From UBA8752 sp002336475 (GTDB taxonomy: Bacteria; Bacteroidota; Bacteroidia; Flavobacteriales_D; Sanyastnellaceae): a stretch of DNA of 64,000 nt. The DNA lies in assembly GCA_943846755.1 (NCBI GenBank), contig OX044365.1:1798001-1862000 (forward strand), given 5' to 3'. The translations under genes were made by a program, and so were the position numbers. Below are positions 54,189 to 62,636 of the stretch, one piece after another (position 1 is the stretch's first letter; each line of letters opens with the position of its first letter). The notes under the pieces were generated by a model. The model searched no databases, was not told the origin of the DNA, and saw only the letters and a program-made list of their open reading frames with translations.

Positions 54189-55688
54189 GTGCAGATTAGA
54201 AATAAGCAATATTCGAGGGTGCTCCTGCTTGCAGGTGCCACAGCCATTGTGGCATTGACCTTGTGGTCGAGCGGGCACATTGCCCACACGCTGCGACAAG
54301 AGGAGCAACGCAAGGTTGAGTTGTGGTCTGAAGCCATAGTGCAGCGCGCTCAATTGGTGGGATACACTGAAGACCTGTTCGCTTCATTGCGCAACGAGGA
54401 GCGGGACAAGGCGGATTTGATGGGGGAGGCTTATCGCATCATTCAAGAGGCCGATCCTGGTGCTCCGATTGACCTCACTTTTATTACGAGGTTCATTCAA
54501 GCAAACCGCACAATTCCAGTGCTGGTATACAAGGACAGCGTTTTGCAAGCGGACATCAATGTGGCGCCGTCGATGCGGTCTCCCAGGCAGCTGGACTCAT
54601 TGAGGGATGCGATGTCAGACCGTGGATCAGTGATTGAGTTTGACCAGGGTCTGACCCTGTTTTATGATCAGAGTAACCGGTTTCGTGACCTGCAAACTGT
54701 GATGGATGATATCATCCACTCGTTCATTTCTGAAACGGTATTGAATTCGGCATCGATACCGGTTTTGCTCGCGGACTCCAATTTGTCCACGATTTTACGG
54801 GCAGACAGGTTTGACCAGGTCGACCTGTCGGACACCTTGGGTTTGATTGCCAAATTGATGGAGGTGAACCCGCCCATTGCATTGGACTTGCCTGATGCCG
54901 GGCGACGCTGGATTCTGTATGATGAGTCGATCGTGTTGAAGCAATTGCGGTTTTTTCCTGTGGTTCAGCTTTTGATTATTGGTGGCTTTTTGCTTTTGGC
55001 TTACTCGACGTTCAGTGCCTTTCGCAGAAGCGAGCAAAACCGGGTTTGGGTGGGAATGGCCAAAGAGACTGCCCACCAATTGGGCACCCCATTGTCGGCA
55101 TTGATGGCTTGGGTAGAGGTGTTGCGCAGTGAAGGGGTGGATGAGTCTGTGCTGGATGAGTTGGGCAAGGACCTTGACCGTTTGCGAACCGTGACGGACA
55201 GGTTCTCCAAGATTGGGTCGGAGCCTGAGCTGTCTCCAGGGGACCTTTGGGCTTTTGTTTCTGAAACCATGGTTTATCTGGAGCGCCGGATGCCAAGGGC
55301 TGTGACGTTTGATGTGGAGTCTACTGGCGGAGTGGTTTGGACGGCGTTCAATCCCGCTCTGTTTGGTTGGGTTTTGGAGAATCTGACCAAAAACGCTGTC
55401 GATGCTATGGAAGGCAATGGAAGCTTGAATATGACGCTGGTCGTGGAGTCTGGCTTGGCGATTTTAGACATTCAGGACACGGGAAGAGGAATGAGCCGCA
55501 GTGTTCAGCGTCAAGTTTTTGACCCTGGTTTTAGCACGAAAACACGCGGTTGGGGACTAGGACTCAGTTTAGTACGTCGAATTGTTCGGGAATATCACGG
55601 GGGGCAAATTGTGGTTTTGCGGAGTGAAGAAGGGGTGGGAACAACCTTCCGTGTGACTTTGCCCTTGGTTTCGGCAGAAGTGGGCTAA
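54189..55688 (+). CDS. Membrane sensor histidine kinase
   Basis: 499 residues from GTG 54189. Membrane helices at about 12-30 and 258-276 bracket a 220-residue periplasmic sensor. The His box is MAKETAHQLGTPLSAL (phospho-acceptor His296), and the HATPase domain shows NLTKNAVDAM, DTGRGMS and GWGLGLSLVRRIV. The AHQLGTPLSAL form is common in Bacteroidota kinases without a dedicated regulator nearby; none is adjacent here. The stop codon forms part of the -7 box of the tRNA-Leu promoter. Confidence 0.9.
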   Translation: MQIRNKQYSRVLLLAGATAIVALTLWSSGHIAHTLRQEEQRKVELWSEAIVQRAQLVGYTEDLFASLRNEERDKADLMGEAYRIIQEADPGAPIDLTFITRFIQANRTIPVLVYKDSVLQADINVAPSMRSPRQLDSLRDAMSDRGSVIEFDQGLTLFYDQSNRFRDLQTVMDDIIHSFISETVLNSASIPVLLADSNLSTILRADRFDQVDLSDTLGLIAKLMEVNPPIALDLPDAGRRWILYDESIVLKQLRFFPVVQLLIIGGFLLLAYSTFSAFRRSEQNRVWVGMAKETAHQLGTPLSALMAWVEVLRSEGVDESVLDELGKDLDRLRTVTDRFSKIGSEPELSPGDLWAFVSETMVYLERRMPRAVTFDVESTGGVVWTAFNPALFGWVLENLTKNAVDAMEGNGSLNMTLVVESGLAILDIQDTGRGMSRSVQRQVFDPGFSTKTRGWGLGLSLVRRIVREYHGGQIVVLRSEEGVGTTFRVTLPLVSAEVG

Positions 55689-55693
55689 ATTTG
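55665..55693 (+). promoter_or_regulatory. Promoter of tRNA-Leu
   Basis: TTG (55665-55667), 18 bases, then TAAATTTG (55686-55693), a perfect TAnnTTTG box, 11 bases before the tRNA 5' end. It lies inside the end of the histidine kinase gene. Confidence 0.65.
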
Positions 55694-55704
55694 TCGTCCT
55701 CCTT

Positions 55705-55785
55705 GCCCGGATGGCGGAATTGGTAGACGCGCGCGACTCAAACTCGCGTTCCATTGGAGTGTGGGTTCGATTCCCACTCCGGGTA
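55705..55785 (+). tRNA. tRNA-Leu (anticodon CAA)
   Basis: Class II tRNA with acceptor stem GCCCGGA/TCCGGGT, anticodon stem CGCGA/TCGCG around loop CTCAAAC (anticodon CAA, reading TTG), a long variable arm and T arm GTGGGTTCGATTCCCAC. The 3' CCA is not encoded. TTG is a frequent Leu codon in the right half of this window. Confidence 0.95.
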
Positions 55786-55799
55786 CAAAAAGAGTTGTT

Positions 55800-56270
55800 A
55801 TGATTGATCCATCGGCAAAGGTTCATCCCCTCGCTTATATTGAGGACAACGTGACAATCGGAGCGGACACTCAAGTAGGTCCGTTTTGCATCGTGAGATC
55901 AGGCGCACGAATTGGTGCAAATTGCAAGTTCACAGCATATTGTGAGGTCCGAGCAAACGTGGTCATAGGTGACCGGGTTGGTTTTGGAAGTCGTTGCACA
56001 ATCTCAGCCAATGCTAAAATCGGCGACGACGTTACCATTAAATACGCGTTTGTCCTGACAGACACGCCCAATCTGAAAGAAGGCGATCAGAAGACAGTCG
56101 GTTTGATTGGGTCGGGCACATTAATCGGGGCCAATGTGACCCTGATGCCGGGGTTTAACATTGGGCAGAATTGCATTATAGGAGCTTGTTCCCAGGTGCG
56201 CAGCGATGTTCCTGATGGCGAGGTTTGGTTTGGGTCTCCTGCCAAATTCTTCAAGAAGACGGAGGATTGA
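55800..56270 (+). CDS. Hexapeptide-repeat acyltransferase (LpxA/WbbJ-like)
   Basis: 156 residues from the ATG at 55800, 14 bases after the tRNA end. The sequence consists of left-handed beta-helix hexapeptide repeats (VHPLAYIEDNVTIGADTQVG, IGANVTLMPGFNIGQNCIIG) ending with a short helix (GSPAKFFKKTE). Such enzymes acetylate or acylate sugars of surface polysaccharides. The stop overlaps the next gene's start by one base; the next product is also a beta-helix acyltransferase. The substrate is unknown. Confidence 0.85.
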   Translation: MIDPSAKVHPLAYIEDNVTIGADTQVGPFCIVRSGARIGANCKFTAYCEVRANVVIGDRVGFGSRCTISANAKIGDDVTIKYAFVLTDTPNLKEGDQKTVGLIGSGTLIGANVTLMPGFNIGQNCIIGACSQVRSDVPDGEVWFGSPAKFFKKTED

Positions 56271-57169
56271 TGCTGACGCGTCGCTTGCTTCCTTCTCTTG
56301 TAAAACGACTCTCTGTATTATCAAATGCGGACGAAGGTTCGTTGACTTATTACACAGGCGTTGAGTTAGGTCCCGTTTCTCATTTGCGCAGATGTGCCCT
56401 CCTTGTCGGACCTGAATTTCACCAGAAGCTTCCCGAAGAATGGGGAGTTGAGGTCATTCAAACGCATTCAGCACAGGAGGTTTTTTACAGGCTGAGTGAG
56501 GAATTTAAAGAGGACTTTTTGGAGTCAGAGCGGCTTCAGCCCTCGAAATCCGCCTGGGTTCATCCCGAAGCTAAACTGGGCGCTGGCGTGAAACTGGGGC
56601 CAGGATCCGTGATTGGGAATTGTGTACTTGAGGATGGTGTAACGGTTGGTCCTCAGGCATTGGTTTACTCAAAGTCTCACATCAAGGAAGGGACCAGTAT
56701 TGGTGCTTCCACTGTGGTGGGGGCTCCCGGGATGATGTGGGTATGGGGCGGTGCGGGCAAGAAGGAGAAAATCTTTCTTGAACAATTGGGAGGGGTGGAA
56801 ATCGGCAGCAACTGCAGGATTGGCAGCAACATCACGATTGTGCGAGGCAATGCCAATGAGGTCACTAAAATCGGCAATGACGTTTGCATCGCACACGGTT
56901 CAATGGTTGGACATGGTTGCCGTATAGACGACTTAGGGCACCTTGCGAACAAAGTTGCATTGGGGGGTAGCGTTGTTTTGGGAAAGGCCTGTTTCTTGGG
57001 GAGCGGGGCTACTGTTTCTCCCGGAAATGTCTTGACAGATGGAGTGGTTTTAGGTGCTGGAGCCACACTGGTCAAAAATGCGGTTGAACCCGGAGTTTAT
57101 GTGGGTTGTCCTGCGGTTAGAAAGGAGGCTACAAAGCGCGATATGAGGGGGGTGCCTAAGTGGCGTTAG
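56270..57169 (+). CDS. LpxD-like beta-helix acyltransferase
   Basis: 299 residues. An N-terminal region of about 95 residues without repeats (possibly a uridine-binding-like domain) precedes hexapeptide repeats (VHPEAKLGAGVKLGPGSVIG, and GKACFLGSGATVSPGNV), with the active-site-like His in GSMVGHGCRIDD. The layout resembles LpxD (N-acyltransferase of lipid A synthesis), but the N-terminal domain is only loosely alike, so a sugar-modifying transferase for a surface glycan is also possible. It is translationally coupled to the preceding acyltransferase. Confidence 0.75.
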   Translation: MLTRRLLPSLVKRLSVLSNADEGSLTYYTGVELGPVSHLRRCALLVGPEFHQKLPEEWGVEVIQTHSAQEVFYRLSEEFKEDFLESERLQPSKSAWVHPEAKLGAGVKLGPGSVIGNCVLEDGVTVGPQALVYSKSHIKEGTSIGASTVVGAPGMMWVWGGAGKKEKIFLEQLGGVEIGSNCRIGSNITIVRGNANEVTKIGNDVCIAHGSMVGHGCRIDDLGHLANKVALGGSVVLGKACFLGSGATVSPGNVLTDGVVLGAGATLVKNAVEPGVYVGCPAVRKEATKRDMRGVPKWR

Positions 57170-57178
57170 CCTTTGTAT

Positions 57179-58282
57179 CTATGCGAAGAGACGTTTGTAG
57201 TGGTCAGCACACACTTCTATGTTCAGGTGCTGAAGAAGCGCTTTTTCGTTGTGCTGGGTGTATTTCTGTAGCTCACGCATTGACCCGAGTGAAAAAGCTT
57301 CTACGCTGCCTGTTTTGATCCCCATGCTTTGGTAAAAGCTGTAGGTGGGGTTTTGGGGGTGAAGGAAAATGGGCTTGCCTCGAAGAATAAAGCTGTTGAT
57401 GTTGGCCAAGCCTTGCTGACGGATGTTGGGAAATACGCCCGCGTCCATGCTGTCAATGTGTGCTAAATATTGATCTATCGGAACCCGTGTCATGAGAAAT
57501 TTCACGTCACTTCGTTTTGAGAGCCGACTGGTAAGCCATTGCGCATATTTGTCGTCGCCGTAGGACAAGGGAAGGTGCCATTGAACCGTCTCAGGAGGCA
57601 TTTGATTCTCTAAAAAATCAAGGTGATTCACTGAAGGGAACGCACAATGGCCAACCTGTATTTGTAGACAGCTACTTTGTGGAGCTTGGGCTGTTTCAAC
57701 GGAAAGCAACTCGTGAAATGACTTTCCGTAGAAAAAGGGTTCCATTGTGGCTCTTGGGACGGGAATCAAACTTTGAATCAGCTCGTATTCTTTTGGGTTC
57801 ATGATAAGAACGGAGGCCACTTGCTTTAGCGCTTGGCGCCATGACTTTCTGTGCATCAGGTAATAACCGATGTAACGTTTGGTGGCGGCTAAATTGAAGC
57901 TTTGGTAGGCTTGGGTCTTTGGCCCGATTGGGTCATACCGAACCAGCGGATTGCGGTAAACCTCGGCACCATAAAAAACCCAATGGATTTTCAAGCCTTT
58001 GTGTTCTTTGAGCCAATGGCACACCATGGGGAGGAGAAAGTGCACAAAGACCTTGCGGAAGTTGTTCGGGTGGGGTGTATTTCGACCCTTGAGGTTGGTG
58101 TAGGGGTAGTCCCCTTTGGTGTAGACTTTATCAGGAGACTTCCCTACGATATAGACGTGGTTGGAATGGAGAAGATTGAGTCTTTTGAGTTGATTGCTGA
58201 AGCTGTCAGCAAACCCCATGTCAGCCACCAAGTGTAGGTTGGGGAGCCCGGCTTTTGGGTTAGATATTTGTGCTCCATCCAT
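57179..58282 (-). CDS. GT56/WecF-like N-acetylfucosaminyltransferase family protein
   Basis: 367 residues without signal peptide or membrane helix. The segments LHLVADMGFADSF, KIHWVFYGAEVYRN and the C-terminal FILRGKPIFLHPQNPTYSFYQ recall the glycosyltransferase 56 family (TDP-N-acetylfucosamine:lipid II transferases such as WecF), where HWVxWGADLY-like and RGKPI motifs are typical. It would add a deoxy-amino-sugar to a lipid-linked glycan. Convergent with the LpxD-like gene with a gap of 9 bases, and divergent from the next gene over 72 bases. Confidence 0.65.
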   Translation of the reverse strand: MDGAQISNPKAGLPNLHLVADMGFADSFSNQLKRLNLLHSNHVYIVGKSPDKVYTKGDYPYTNLKGRNTPHPNNFRKVFVHFLLPMVCHWLKEHKGLKIHWVFYGAEVYRNPLVRYDPIGPKTQAYQSFNLAATKRYIGYYLMHRKSWRQALKQVASVLIMNPKEYELIQSLIPVPRATMEPFFYGKSFHELLSVETAQAPQSSCLQIQVGHCAFPSVNHLDFLENQMPPETVQWHLPLSYGDDKYAQWLTSRLSKRSDVKFLMTRVPIDQYLAHIDSMDAGVFPNIRQQGLANINSFILRGKPIFLHPQNPTYSFYQSMGIKTGSVEAFSLGSMRELQKYTQHNEKALLQHLNIEVCADHYKRLFA

Positions 58283-58354
58283 TGCTGTTGCAATGTGGTG
58301 ATGGTTCTTGGGAATAGGGTTCTGGAGTGTGTTTTCAACCTTAAAATCTTTTCA

Positions 58355-59371
58355 ATGATGCGGTATTTTGGTGTTTTTCTCGTTTCGATGTTCATCTGCA
58401 CTGGGTCTGTTTTTGCTCAGCCTTCGTTGGGCTTTCCAAGTTTTCCTGGCGCAGGATATTCCTCAACACTGAGTTTTGGAGAGTACTTGGCACCTTCGCC
58501 GCCGGATGTTGAACCTCAGACTTGGGACTTCAGTGACGTGAACGGTACGGTGCTTTCCAACCTTGAATTGGTTCCGGCCGGAACCTCTCCGTTTGCACCC
58601 ATGTTTGATGGCGCTGAGTGGGTGTCAATCAATGGAGATCAGGTGGCTTTTTGGGCGGTTTTAAATGGTGATTTTACCGTCTTAGGGAACGCCAACAATG
58701 CGAATGGCGTCACCGTGCCATTTGTGGACCCCCTGGTACAGAGAAGCTATCCCATGGAATTGGGGAACACTTTGTCTGACACCTTTTCAGCGAATCAAAT
58801 GCTGTTTGGTTTACCGTATAGCTTGGATGGGAATGCAACATCCTCCATAGATGCGTGGGGGTCGCTCACGATGCCTGACGGAACAGTTTATCCTGAGGTA
58901 TTGCGCATGGATTATTTTCAATACTATGCGGAAGCATATGACGGTGATACGGCCAACTGGTCGCTGAGTCAGGTTATGTACTTCGCTCCGGAATGGCCAC
59001 TGCCGATGTTTTTGCACGAGGAGCTTTTGGTGACGGACAATGCGGGCGAAGAACTCCTGGCTTTCACTGATGTTGCCTGGTACAGCTCACCTGTGGCCTC
59101 CGCTGCTTCGGAAAAAACAGATTTTGAAAAACTTGCTTTTCCTAATCCAGTAGTGCAGGGAGAGTTGTTACACTGGACGCTTCCGGCTGGATGTTACTGG
59201 AAGGTGATGTCCTTGAGTGGGCAAGTCATAGAGCACGGTGTGGTAACAAGCCCAGAAAGAAAAAAATTCGACACATCAACCTGGGATGCAGGCCTCGTCT
59301 TATTGGTGCCTTTGACCGCTGAGGGACGAGCGATGGGTCAGGTTCAGCGCGTGGTGATACAGCAGCATTGA
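58355..59371 (+). CDS. Secreted protein with type IX (Por) C-terminal sorting domain
   Basis: About 338 residues from ATG 58355 (a second ATG follows directly). Signal peptide FGVFLVSMFICTGSVFAQ, a beta-rich body of unknown function (residues 20-260), and a C-terminal domain starting FPNPVVQGELLHWTLPAG and ending GQVQRVVIQQ, which has the type A sorting-domain pattern. It should cross the outer membrane through the type IX system, of which PorW is encoded at 20974. No catalytic motif is seen. Confidence 0.8.
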   Translation: MMRYFGVFLVSMFICTGSVFAQPSLGFPSFPGAGYSSTLSFGEYLAPSPPDVEPQTWDFSDVNGTVLSNLELVPAGTSPFAPMFDGAEWVSINGDQVAFWAVLNGDFTVLGNANNANGVTVPFVDPLVQRSYPMELGNTLSDTFSANQMLFGLPYSLDGNATSSIDAWGSLTMPDGTVYPEVLRMDYFQYYAEAYDGDTANWSLSQVMYFAPEWPLPMFLHEELLVTDNAGEELLAFTDVAWYSSPVASAASEKTDFEKLAFPNPVVQGELLHWTLPAGCYWKVMSLSGQVIEHGVVTSPERKKFDTSTWDAGLVLLVPLTAEGRAMGQVQRVVIQQH

Positions 59372-59483
59372 TGGTGGAATTTGCTGTGGCAGTTTTAGGC
59401 CTTTTTGAAACCCATTGGGCCGGTTTGGCAGGGATAGGCAATTTGAGTTTGTCTTGTGTCGAGGAAAGCGGGAAATTGAACCC

Positions 59484-59915
59484 ATGCTGACGAAAAAGGC
59501 CCAGTATGCTTTTAGGGCGCTCACAGTCTTGGCCAAACGACAGAGAGAAAGTGCAGGTGAGGAGCCGGCTTTTTGGATGAATGCTCGGGAAATCTGCACG
59601 GCGTCACCAATGAGCCTGAAATTTTTGGAGCAAATCCTTGTGGAATTAAGGGAGGGCGGCCTTGTAAAAAGCCGACGCGGCCCACAAGGTGGTCATGCGT
59701 TGAGTGTGCCTTTAGAAGAAGTGAAAATGGCGAAAGTGATGCGGCTTATGGACGGTCCGATAGCGCCGTTGGCCTGTGTGAGTTTGCATTACTATGAGCG
59801 TTGTGACGATTGCGTTGAAAAGGACTGCGGGCTTCACCGCATGATGGCAGACGTTAGGGATGCTCAACTGGCCATTTTAGAGCACCGAAGTTTGGGGGAC
59901 CTGCTTAATCCATAG
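59484..59915 (+). CDS. Rrf2-family transcriptional regulator
   Basis: 143 residues. N-terminal winged helix-turn-helix (KKAQYAFRALTVLAKRQ, MSLKFLEQILVELREGGLVKSRRGPQGG) is the Rrf2 signature. A C-terminal Cys cluster (CVSLHYYERCDDCVEKDC, spacing C-x8-C-x2-C-x4-C) may bind an Fe-S cluster, as in IscR and NsrR, though the spacing differs. An APS reductase gene starts 41 bases downstream, which suggests control of sulfate assimilation or cysteine supply; that is inference from position. Confidence 0.88.
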   Translation: MLTKKAQYAFRALTVLAKRQRESAGEEPAFWMNAREICTASPMSLKFLEQILVELREGGLVKSRRGPQGGHALSVPLEEVKMAKVMRLMDGPIAPLACVSLHYYERCDDCVEKDCGLHRMMADVRDAQLAILEHRSLGDLLNP

Positions 59916-59956
59916 TTATTAGGTGGGAAATCTGTATGGAACTGTATCTTTGGGGT

Positions 59957-60649
59957 ATGGTGACACAATCCCCGACGTCAAATCTGGATGCGTTAATCGA
60001 CAACTTGCGGGAGACCTTAGGTGAACAGGCTACAAAGCGGCATACTTTGTTGACCACGTCCTTTAGTCACGAAGACCAGCTGTTGACATGGGCGGTTCTC
60101 AGAGCGGGCTTGTCTGTGGACCTTGTGTCCCTTGATACAGGACTTTTGTTTCCTGCAACGGTGCAAACTTGGAAAGAAACGGAGGCGTTCTTTGGTGTTG
60201 AAATCCGTTCCTTGAGTCCGGATGAAGGGCTGGTTGACCGCTTTAATAAAGAGCAAGGCATTACCGCCATTTACCAAGATATCGGCGCCAGGAAATCGTG
60301 CTGTGCTTTTCGGAAAATTGCTCCTCTGAAAAAGGCCTGTGAAGGCAAGAGTTGGTGGCTGACAGGCCTACGAAAAAGTCAAAGTTCCAACCGGGCAACC
60401 ACGCCTAAAGTGGAGTTGGCTCCGGATTGGGGAGTCAAGAAATACCACCCACTCTTGGAATGGACTGATGCTCAGATCTCAGCGGGAGTAAAGTGGACAG
60501 GGGTTCCGGTAAACCCGCTCTATGAGATGGGTTATGCAAGTATTGGTTGCGCACCTTGCACACGTCCAGTTCTGCCTGGTGAGCATCCCCGGTCAGGCCG
60601 TTGGTGGTGGGAACAGTCCTCCAAAGAGTGCGGATTGCACAAGGGTTGA
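59957..60649 (+). CDS. cysH: Assimilatory adenylyl-sulfate (APS) reductase
   Basis: 230 residues from ATG 59957; ATG 59936 is an alternative but overlaps a perfect -7 box (TATCTTTG, 59945-59952). The PP-loop-type fold begins LLTTSFSHEDQLL. Four cluster Cys are seen as SCCAFRKI and GCAPC, and the catalytic Cys lies in KECGLHKG at the C terminus. The two Cys pairs mark the 4Fe-4S form that reduces APS (rather than PAPS) to sulfite with thioredoxin. Other sulfate-assimilation genes are not in the window; the Rrf2 regulator upstream probably controls it. Confidence 0.9.
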   Translation: MVTQSPTSNLDALIDNLRETLGEQATKRHTLLTTSFSHEDQLLTWAVLRAGLSVDLVSLDTGLLFPATVQTWKETEAFFGVEIRSLSPDEGLVDRFNKEQGITAIYQDIGARKSCCAFRKIAPLKKACEGKSWWLTGLRKSQSSNRATTPKVELAPDWGVKKYHPLLEWTDAQISAGVKWTGVPVNPLYEMGYASIGCAPCTRPVLPGEHPRSGRWWWEQSSKECGLHKG

Positions 60650-60685
60650 GTCCCTTGCCATAATCCTTGCCCGCGTGAAGGCTCC

Positions 60686-62586
60686 TTAGTAAGCCCGTTC
60701 CGTCCGTCCTTCTTTCCAAAAGACGAAGGCGCGGTTCACTACGCGGTTTCCTCCCGGGGTCGGGAAGTCTCCGGTGAAATACCAGTCGCCCTTGTGGTTT
60801 GGAATGGCGGCATGCAGCCCTGGATCCCTTGATAGATGATCCTTACCTCAGCCTTCATGTTTGCTGGCGTCAAAAGGGCGGAAATCTTGTCTGACGTCTC
60901 TTCAGGTGTCAAGTTCTCGTAAATGGGCTTGACCATGTTGCCCTGCTCCGCAAAAGGCTTCTTGAGCTCTTCGATACAGGCATTGTACACCGTTTCGATG
61001 AGGGCTTCGTTTCCGCGTTCCTTGTGCAATGCAATGGCCGCTTGAAAGGCGATGAAATCCCCCATTTTGGCCATATCGATGCCATAGCAATCTGGGTACC
61101 GGATTTGAGGAGCACTGCTGACTACGACGATGCGTTTTGGGTCGAGTCGGTCGAGGATGCGCAGGATACTGCGCTTGAGGGTTGTTCCCCGAACAATGCT
61201 GTCGTCGATGACCACCAACTGGTCTTTGTGTCGTTCGACGGTCCCGTAGGTAATGTCGTAAGCATGTGCGACAAGGTCGTCTCGCGCGCCATCGTCTGCG
61301 ATGAAAGTTCTGAGTTTGGCGTCTTTCAAGGCGACTTTGTCAACCCTGGGGCGCTCTTCGAGGATTTCTTTGATTTCGGCAGGATCAGGGGATTTACCCA
61401 AACCAATGATGCGCTCAATTTTACTCTTGTTCAAGTGGCTTTCAATGCCCTTTACCAAACCGTAAAACGAGGTTTCCGCGGTGTTGGGAATAAAGCTGAA
61501 CACCGAGGAGTCTATATCGTGTTCAATGGCCTCCAGCACTTTTGGGACAAGGGTTTCACCCAAGGCCATGCGCTCTTTGTAGATGTCTGCATCGTTTCCG
61601 CGAGAGAAGTAGATGCGTTCAAAGCTGCAGGGTGTGCGTTGTCCAGCAGGCCGCACCTGCTTGAGTTGGGTCGTGCCATCTTTGCCAATAAGAAGGGCTT
61701 CACCGGGCTCCAACTCACGGACCTGAGCGGTAGTGGTGTTGAAAGCAGTTTGTATCACGGGGCGCTCTGACGCGGCCACAACCACTTCATCGTCTTCGTA
61801 CCAAAAACAAGGCCGAATGCCGTTTGGATCACGGGCAATAAAGGCGTCGCCAGTCCCGATGATGCCCCCCATGACATAACCACCGTCCCAAGCTTCTGAG
61901 GCGCGTTCGATGACGCTTCCAACGTTGAGGTTCTGGGCGATGAGGTCGCTGATCTCGTGGTTTTCATGGCCTTTCTCCTTGAATTCACGGAAACGGGCTT
62001 CTACTTCTTCATCGAGAAAGTGGCCGACCTTTTCGAGAACAGTGACGGTGTCGGCCTTTTCCTTGGGATGCTGACCCAGACCTACGAGAACATCGAAGAG
62101 TTCATCGACGTTGGTGAGGTTGAAGTTCCCTGCAAGCGCCAAGGTGCGGCTGCGCCAATTGTTTTGTCTCAAAAAAGGATGGACCCTTTCTATGGTGTTT
62201 CTGCCATAGGTGCCATAGCGCAAGTGCCCGAGGAAGACTTCACCTGTAAAGGCAAACTCCTTTTGCAGCCAAGCGGCGTCTTTGAGTTTCTCGGGATGAA
62301 ACTCTTGGGTGTCGGCAAACCGGCCCATGACTTGAGAGAACAGGTCTTCAATGGGTTGGTTGGCGACTGAACGAGATCGGCTCAGGTAGCGGTGTCCTGG
62401 CGGAACATTGAGCTTGACGTTGGCCAGGCCCACGCCGTCTTGGCCTCGGTTGCGCTGTTTCTCCATCAGGAGGTACATCTTGTTCAGGCCGTAGAAGGCC
62501 GTCCCATAGTGGTCGATGTAATACTGCAGGGGCTTTTTGAGCCGGAGAAGGGCTATGCCACACTCGTGTTGGAGAAGGTCGCTCAT
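60686..62586 (-). CDS. PurF-like amidophosphoribosyltransferase paralogue with a C-terminal frameshift
   Basis: The open frame from ATG 62586 gives 615 residues and stops at 60739. The N-terminal glutaminase Cys is Cys9 (HECGIALL) and the PRPP-binding loop is VVIDDSIVRGTTLKRS. It is the Bacteroidota PurF-like paralogue, probably making phosphoribosylamine from PRPP and glutamine. The last 26 residues read in frame are unlike the family. One frame over, the codons from 60820 to 60686 read GLHAAIPNHKGDWYFTGDFP and on to NRAFVFWKEG...ERAY, the expected C terminus. A single G missing from the GGG run at 60818-60820 would join the two, so the coordinates given cover the restored gene. Confidence 0.85.
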
Positions 62587-62636
62587 CGGGTGCCGGAAGG
62601 TTCCGGAGTTGCGAATTTAGAGCGGCTGTGAGGGAA

